DNA from: Sinotaia quadrata
Taxonomy: Eukaryota; Mollusca; Gastropoda; Architaenioglossa; Viviparidae
Direction: 5' to 3'
Assembly (NCBI GenBank): GCA_028829895.1
Contig: CM054184.1
Span: 25,809,201-25,873,200, forward strand
Length of the DNA: 64,000 bases
Shown here: positions 38,801-47,800 of the stretch, one piece after another
Layout: every line of letters starts with the position of its first letter
Numbering within the stretch: position 1 is the stretch's first letter
Made by a program: the position numbers and the translations under genes
The notes under the pieces: generated by a model
Told to the model about the DNA's origin: nothing
What the model saw: only the letters and a program-made list of their open reading frames with translations
The model's database searches: none

Positions 38801-41800
38801 TAATTTTATTTCAAGCATAATCACTTCAAGTTTTACAAAAATTATAATCAAATATTACTAAAAAGATGTAATACATGTATAATAAAGTTTTAAAATATTC
38901 TTTTACAAAATAGTTTACATGATAACTTATGGCATTACATTTTCTTATATTATGAAAAAAACCATGTTAAAATAAAATGTGTGAATATATTTTTATTTTT
39001 AAAAAGTGTCATGAATAGCAGCCGTGTGATGCATTAACAAAACCCCCTGCTATTTATAAGAAAATATTTCTATATGAACAAAGAAATGTGCATATTTTAT
39101 TAAATATAATCATCATTTAATAAGTAAATTAATGAAATATATATTATATTTTTATAATTGGCTTGGCCTACCCTCTGTTCTGTAGCAGTACTATATTCAA
39201 CAAATGGTACCCAAATACAACTTTGAAATGAGGACTATATCAGTATATGGAGAAAATATTTTGTAACTATAGCTGATGAATATGCATTTCTTATAACTAA
39301 GCATTATTTCTTTCTTTAAATGTTATAATCTATGATTAAATAAAGAAAGAAATAATGCTTAGTTATAAGAAATGCATATTAAAACTGCATCATAATGACT
39401 TTAGAGTAAAAGAGATTAGTCTCTATAGTTTATCTTTAGAAAAATGAGCTGACCTATTTTTTATTTTCTTTCATTTAACAGATATCTGGAAGACAACCCT
39501 GGTTATTTTTACTTTTGGTTAAAATATGTATGTAATCAATTATAAAAGACAATAATCCTGCTGGCAAGTTCATTCTTCTCTCAAGATCAATGAGACAGAT
39601 TTATTAATTTCTTAGTGAACAACTGAAAGTAAGTGTAAAATTGTGTGAACAAGTGCAGGACTAATGAGCAAGCACCAAAGTACAATTACAAACCACTACG
39701 CCTACCAAAAACATTAAACTTAGTTGCCCACACTGTGTTTTGACACACATTTCTGTAGCCTAGTCAAGTGATGACAACTGTAGAGTTGTAGTTTTCAAGT
39801 AGCATTAACACTTTTAGCTTAGAAAGTGCAAAATTATCTTAAATATTTAGTGTAATGTTTGAGTCTATTACAACTGGTGTGGCAATAAGGATAAATATTA
39901 AATAAATGATTTTGTGTAATCTTGCAAGTAATTAGAAGTTATATGTGAGGAGAAAAGGAAAACAGATCAGATTCTGACTATAAAACATGCAGCTAATATC
40001 TGTAAAACAAAGAAGATGGTATCCCCCTTTCAATCTGTAAAAAAAAAAGTAATATGATAACTGAGAAGTTTGTTGGCATGTAAGATAGGGAACATTACAT
40101 GGAAGCATCTTCTGGGCTGGTATGCTTCAACCAATTTATTGAATATGGGGACCACCCCTTAAATTTGAATAGTTTACAGTAATTGCCAAGTGTAGTTAAA
40201 TTTGTTTTATTCTGCGACCAATAGAAATTGCAGAATCTTCCTAAAATGGAAGTGAATTACTGAGAGGTCATTACCTTTGTTTACATTCAGCTGTTAACAC
40301 GCATTCAGCATCATCTTTTTGTTATTAATGTGCTATTAACCACCTTCAAAAACTCGTATCAACAGTGACTTAAAAGTTAGAGTTGAGAAGAAATTTCCAC
40401 TCCAGAGAAAGAAAACATATTACTTAAACCATGTAAGTTTAAACCTAAACAAAATCCCAAACAACCTGATTAAGCAATATCTTTCAGCTCTCAGTTGAGT
40501 AGAGGCTAGGATACAGGCGATAAAGAGTCCATCTAGTATCGGGCATGTATTTCTCAGTCTTTCATTTTGACTCACTTTAAAATACTTTGTGACTCAAGTG
40601 ATTAATGGTTACTTTCTTATTTTATTTAAATTGTTATTTTGTGATATGCTGTATTATATTAGAAAGAAATGTACATGTAAATTATTGTCAAATTGGCATT
40701 CACAACAGAGATACACATTGTTTCTAATTGTCCATAGACAAAAATTGACAATTGTATGGATAAAGTAGACAAGTGACTAATAGTACAATAAATTTAAATA
40801 TAAATAACAGCAATTATACAATTTACATTTTGTTCTGTACATACTCCAGCAGATATATATATTTCTCATTATAGCCACAACAACAAACAAAAATCACCAA
40901 GCAAATTTATACTTATAGTGTTTTAGATAGATATCTTCTGAAAGTAATCTTTTCATAATTGGTATATATTCAAGTGTGCTACAATTTCATGATAGCAGAA
41001 CTAGGTTTATATCATAATAAATCCCATCTAAAAATGATTTAAATTGTATTTGATTTCTCTTTCTCTCTTCTCTAATTTTTTATTGTAATATATAAAAAGT
41101 TTTTTTGAAATGTTTAAGTCTTGCGTGCTTTACGCCGTATTTAATTGTAACACGCATGAGCGTAATTGACTTGTATCTTTATTATGTAAACTTGAACATT
41201 GATGTAAAGATACTGTGATGGTCAGTGAAATAGACTATGCTATTAGTCCATGCCACACGTTTGGATTGCGAGACTATAGGACTGTGGCTCATAGGAATTT
41301 ATTATATTTCCAGAGCAGGTTATTTTTCTTTCTTGTTTCCTGGTTTTATTTCATCGTTGGGACTCACGCCTATGTTCAACCTGTTTCCTATGCATTGGGG
41401 TGTTTCCTGGGCATATTATTGAACCTTGGGGATCGTCAGAGTGACCCTAAGCATGTTGTGTCTGTGTACAAGTACGGGACGCTGATCTTGTGACCAAGAC
41501 AAGATTGATGACTGACGGCTACCGCTGAAACCCGTATATCCAACTATCCCCTGTTGGGGGAACAAGCGTGCCATTACTTCACAACTGGATGACCAGCTAA
41601 GTGCAAGGGTCGGATCACCTGAACTATAAAGTAACTCTTTTTAGCAATCCAACACGAGTCGGACAATAGCATTGATAAGACCGAAACCACGTAATCTTTG
41701 GTTATCTTGTTATTGTTAAATTTTATTAAATCTTTTTTAATTGTTAAACATTTAATGTAGTTGACTAATTCATGTGTGGAAAACCAAATAGGGAGTGGGA

Positions 41801-44800
41801 TGGGGGCTGTGAGTGAGAAGAATTGCTTGCATAATTAGTTATAATTGTTTAACGTTCCTAGTTCGTGCTTTGTTTACATAAGTTTACCTGTCTTTAAATT
41901 CATTGGCTTAAACTACAAGTGCGGAATTTAATTGGACTGAAGGGTGAATTTGGGCAACCGGTCTGTTGTCAGAATAAGTGGAAAGGAACTAAATAACTAA
42001 AGTAAAATCCTAAATTCTGGAACAGGATCTATAAATACCGGGGGAATGTAACAAGTGGGGGTTTCTCATCGCAGGATGTGTGATATGGAAATTGTAAAAT
42101 TCTATACCTATGGACAAAATTGTATCTCTTAGACTTAGTGAAATGGATTGCAAAAAGAGGAAACTTATTGGTTCCAGGTCATTTGAGCAAAATACTTTGT
42201 TTCTTTTTTTTTTCTTGGCTTTTCATCATTGTGTATTTGTGCATGTATTCTTTGCAGGTGAATAATGTACATTTGATGTGTTGACATGTTGTAATACATT
42301 TTTAGTTGTAGCTAGATTATGCATGCTAACTGATGTAATGATTATTTAGTAGTGTGTAAACTAAGTAACTCATTGTGCAAAAAGTTGATGTGTTGCACCA
42401 CGGAACTAGAGGAAAGTTAACTGGTAGGCTTCAGTTGGTAATACCATAGATTAATTGTTAACTAGTATTACAGTTCGGAAAGCAATTTTCTTTGCTGAAC
42501 GAAGTGCACGGAGAGCACTAAAGAAAGTTTAGAACAGGCATTCTAAATAAACCGTGATGGATTTGAACAGATTATTGAGAATCTGACGAAGAAAGGCTTC
42601 CTGATAGGATACAAAGATGAAGAGTTGACAAACTATATCAGGACCGAGCTAGACAAGCTAGAGAAAGAGAAAGTGGATAGAGAAGAATGCGAAGCAAAAC
42701 GACAAGAGTGATATCGTGCTTTAGAGATGAAGTGGTTGGTATCAGTGACCGTAGAAGTAGCGGTGGAAATTCACATTCCAATGACGGAAATGATCAGAGT
42801 CGAGAGCTATTTCCCAAGAATAAATATGGTTCCGTTCGACGAACAGAAGGATCGACTAACACATATTGTACAACCGTCTAGAAACTGTAGGCAAATTAGC
42901 ACGAGAAAACCTGACTATAGCACAGTCCAGACAAGCTGAATACTATAAATAATAAAAAGACAAAACCTAGAGAGTTTGAAATGAATGACAAAGTATTATT
43001 GCTGCTTCCTGAAGTGCATAATAAACTTCAAATGAGATGGAAAGGTCCTTTCATAGTGACAGAAAAGATGAGGGGACTAAACTATAGAATCCAGACAGGC
43101 AAGAGGGAAAAGATTTTTCACATAAACTTACTAAAGAGGTATGTTGACCGTGATGAGCAAACCACCCAGACAGACCTTGTTGTAGCAACAGTAGTGACAG
43201 AGGAGGAGGATGGGGAGAACGTCAGTGTCACTGGCACAGTCAAGTTGTCCTCTACGGGCAGACGAGACAGTCAAAGACGTTAAAGTGAATGATGCCTTGA
43301 CTGACGAACAGAAAAAAGAAGTAACAGAATTACTACAGGAATTTTCACCAACCTTAACAGACAGACTGGGGTTGACTGACCTGATAGAATTCTCATTAAA
43401 GTGGACTGACAGCAAACCGATACGTTTGAAACCTTATCTGTTATCGCATGCGAAGGTCGAAGATGTCAGAGGGGAGATTAAGACTATGCTAGATCTAGGG
43501 GTCATAGAGAGGACTGATAGTGCGTATGGGTCACCCATAGTATTGATTAAGAAGCACGATGACACCTTTCGTTTTTGCATCGATTACAGAAAACTTAATC
43601 AAGTGCCCGAATTTTGCACTGAACCCTTACCAGACCCAAATCTCATCTTTACCAAACTCTCTACCTCTCACTACTTTACCAAAATAGATTTGGCCCGTGG
43701 GTTTTGACAAATTAAGGTAAAGGAATCAGACCACCATATTTTAGCTTTCACTACACCAGTAGGAAACTACACGTGGAGAGTAATGCCATTTGGAGTTTTG
43801 AACGCCCCTAGCGTATTCTCTAAAATGATGCAATCATTACTAGAACCATCGCATGGCTGAGGGGTTGAGAATTTTATGAATGACTTGATCTTAGGTACTG
43901 AGAACTGGGAAGAGCACTTAGCACTGCTAATAGATGTGCTCACAAGCCAATCTCACCACACGCCCGACGAAATGCGAAGTTGTGTATTTCTCATTGGACT
44001 TCTTGGGACATCGTTTGAGCCAAGGGACTATTTCTCCAAGTGAAGCAAAAATCAAACAGTTAAAGGAGACTTTAAAACCCGAAACTAAAACGCAGGTTCG
44101 GAGTTTCTTTGGGCTTGCGAATTACTACCATAAGTTCGTGCCAGATTTCAGTGCTATCGCGAGTCCATTAACCGACCTTACTCAGAAAAATATGCTGAAG
44201 AAAGTATGGTGAACGAAACTTGCCAGAAATCTTTTGATACGCTTAAAGCAAGGTTAACATCAGACTTAGTAATTAATCTACCTGACTTGACAAAACCATT
44301 TTTGTTTTGCCAGTAACGTAGGACTAGGGGCCGTACTGTTACAAGAACATGATAACATAAAGCACCCTGTTGCATATGCTAGCCACAAACTTACTGAGGC
44401 AGAACAGAAATACACTACTACTGTACTAGCGAGAAAGAATGTCTTGCCATCATATGGGCCATAAAAAAAATTTGAAAACTACTTGTATGGAAAGACGTTC
44501 ATTATTGAATGTGATCACCAACCTTTAGCTTTCTTAGACCAAGCCAAGTACACTAATATTAGATTTCTCAGAAATATATATATACACACACACACAGTCA
44601 ATATTAAATAAACATATAACAAAATTAACATATGTAACAAGACAAACATAACGGTGGTCCATCTGTAATAATATATTACTTTTACATATTAATTGTCACT
44701 CCCCCATATCAAATAAATCAATAGATACTGGAAATACTTTCTTTTTCTTATGAGAATATATATATTTATATAAATTATAATACAATTGAAAAAATCAAGA

Positions 44801-47800
44801 CACTGATGTATTATTATCAACTTTATATATAAAGCTAAGTGGGGTTTTGATATTTTCACTGTTTACAAATTATAATAAAATTTTAAAAAGTATCACAATT
44901 TCTTTCAGATTAGAAGTGTATAAATATATTATGACAGTAATAATTAATGATTTTAAAACATAACTGAAATAATAAATCAGCAGAAGAGAAGTTTTATATT
45001 AATTAATCATATTTATTTACTTTAGGGACCAAATAGTGCTTTTATTTTTTTCACAGATAAGAAATGCAAGTAAAAATAAAACCTAACTTAATTCACTTTA
45101 GTTTAATTATTCTTTCTTGTGCAATATTTGTCTAACACACAAAATATACAAAGATATATCAATAATCCATTCCAATTTGATTTTTTTATTAGATGTAAAC
45201 ATTCATTTTCTTTCATGTTAACATCAATATTTATAGTCAGATCTTTTAAATTATAATGAATATATTAAAATGATGTAATGTTACTTGATTAAAATTATTC
45301 AACACCTTATTGCTTCTTCTGAAGAATCAAAGCCTGATCAGAAAGATGACTCACTCACTGACTCAGATTCATTTTGAATATACACACATAAAATGTAAAT
45401 GGTATATTACTATATGAGATGTATAATTTCTAAACCAATACAGCATATATATTTTCTAAACAGAACTTACTAAAAATGTTTTTGCTTTGGGTCCAGCTAC
45501 TTTTATTTTCATGCACTACTTGTGCAATATCAGAAACGTGGCAGAAATATGTGTGAGATATGAAAGAGACTTTTCAAATTAAGAATCTGTCACTAAAAAT
45601 CTTAGAAATAGAAAGTACATTGGCCACTGAAGAAAATCCACCCTTGAAAATTGTAGCCATGAATAACTCACAATTTGTTAGAACAACTTGCTATTGAAAG
45701 AACGCCAACAACATGGGTGGGGTGGTGGATGGGTGAGGAAAATGACAGCTGCTTAGTGCTTACTTCAAACATAATTATAGGTTCAGGTAAAAAAATAGAA
45801 GAAAAAAACTGACTATATTTGTCTTTGTTGCAATAATAAGAATTACTCTGGTTTTATCACTTTTTTTTTTTAACCTAATCTATAAATCAGGCACTGCTAC
45901 CTTGTCTTTTCGGTTGCATTTGAAGATCTAATTTATGAACAGGGCGGAATCAGGCAAAAAATTTCTGGCCACAACTTATTTGAAGTCTGACTCCTGACCC
46001 CAATTGTAGTTTATTACTAATGTCATAAAATTACATACTTATAACTATATAAGTTATATGGAGTTAAATGTATGAGTATGGTATAGGTGTAAATAAATAA
46101 AGAAGTACCTTTCATAGATTTCATTTTAAAACTATCTTTAATTTTAAAAAATCTCAAAATATATTTAAAAATGATTCTTAAAAAGATAATTTCTAACAGT
46201 GCTTCATTGTTTCTCTCAAATCAGATTTTAAGATTCTGAAGACAGAAAACAAATGTTTTACAGTGACTTGAGTTGGAGGTAATGCTGTGACAATTGAAGC
46301 AGCATCTTGAAAAAATCTCAGGTAGAAGAATATCATATTTTTAGTGCTCATTTGAGAAGTATGATCAAATTTCTCAACTTCTTTCAGTGCCTGGTAAAAA
46401 TTTATTTTGAATTTAGTTAGATGTGATGGAGTTTCTCTTTCTCCAAAATTTTTCCAAATTTAAGCATCCTGTATGTTTAGATACTTTTCAAAATCTTCAT
46501 CTTTGTGGTTACTGTAGATGAAGATGATGAAAGTGTGCACTTTTACACATTGATTGCTGCTGGTGTAGTACTGTGCCGCTACCTAGAACATGATCAACAG
46601 AAAGAGATAAAAGAAGACAGAAAATTACAGAAAGAAAATGTGGTTTGAGCTCATTTAGGTAGGGATTGCAAAAAGAGCTAACCACAGAGCATAAAGGAAC
46701 CCACCAAAATTCAATATACATTATTTACTACGGCCTAAAATCTAATACTGTAAAAAAGTGTAATAGTAATACCCAGAATGAAAAAAATACAACAAAAATT
46801 ATCTGCTGTGCACACAGCGACATATTAGCCAAGGCCTGCCCTTGCATGTTTTACTTTTAATAAATTATTTTTCATAGTTTAGGCTACTGGTAGAAGCATA
46901 CACTTTACTTTTAATGAAAAATGTGGGAGGGGGGGGGGGGGCTACTAGCGAGCTCCATTATGGGATTGCATGATGTTATAGGGCCTATCTTGATTCTAGG
47001 GCACTAAGGTATACAACAGAAAAAATCCAATGAAAATATGTCTGGTAATATTTTACTTAAGCCCACAACAATAACATTTTTCATTATATGTATAGACATA
47101 GATTTAAATTTGTCTTAAATGTACCTAGCATAAATTAGGTGTTTGTGTATTTTTGTCATCTGTTGAAACAGAAGGATATATGTGTGTGGCCTGAGAGAAC
47201 AGTTAAGACTAGTGTGAAAGAGGAAATAATCTAAAGAAAGGTTGAACTATCTTTTTTGTCTTTCCCTCAATTTACATAAATTTTATGCCTCACACACTCC
47301 CTTTATAATCTGACATTACTATACATGCTCACATTTGCCTACATAATACTTCATTACTTGTCCATTATATTTATAATAGTCGACTATTAAAAATGTATGC
47401 TTGGAGGATGTCTTACAAAATTATGCTTGGAAGTTAAATTTGAAAAAGATTTAGTAAGTAAAAAAATTACTAGATGAGTAGATCTGGTTTATATCTGTTG
47501 TTAAATACTCCTGCATGTAAAAGCATATTAGATCTGTATATAAATTATATATTTAATTGTAAAGAGTTGAATCTGTCTATAAATTACATATTTAATAGTG
47601 AAAAGTTAAATCTGTCTTTGTTTATTAAGTATGTTTTGAGTTATACTGTTATAGTCCTAAATCATGACATTATCTCATGTTTAACATTTATTAATCAAAT
47701 ATAGGCCTACTGCATTAATTCACATGATAACAGAGAGGCAGTGGAAATATGAAATGGAATCAGTCCTGAGTGAGAAACTTAAAAAGAAATGTATATATGT

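Larger units (their letters stand above)
41146..44575 (+). mobile_element. Ty3/gypsy-type LTR retrotransposon, Gmr1-like domain order, broken
   Basis: A putative 5' LTR and primer-binding site are followed by gag-like, integrase C-terminal, reverse transcriptase and RNase H remnants, all plus strand and antisense to the host gene. Integrase sequence lies before reverse transcriptase, the order known for Gmr1-like gypsy elements. Most of gag, protease and the integrase core are missing, so gag-like sequence meets the integrase C-terminus directly. Stops at 43706 and 43858, a frameshift near 43940 and further stops break pol. The copy stops in RNase H near a TATA/CA repeat with no 3' LTR seen. 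Confidence 0.8.

Noticed and set aside
41215..41493. 92-residue open frame at 41.2 kb
   Set aside because: It lies within the putative LTR of the gypsy element and has no recognisable domain.
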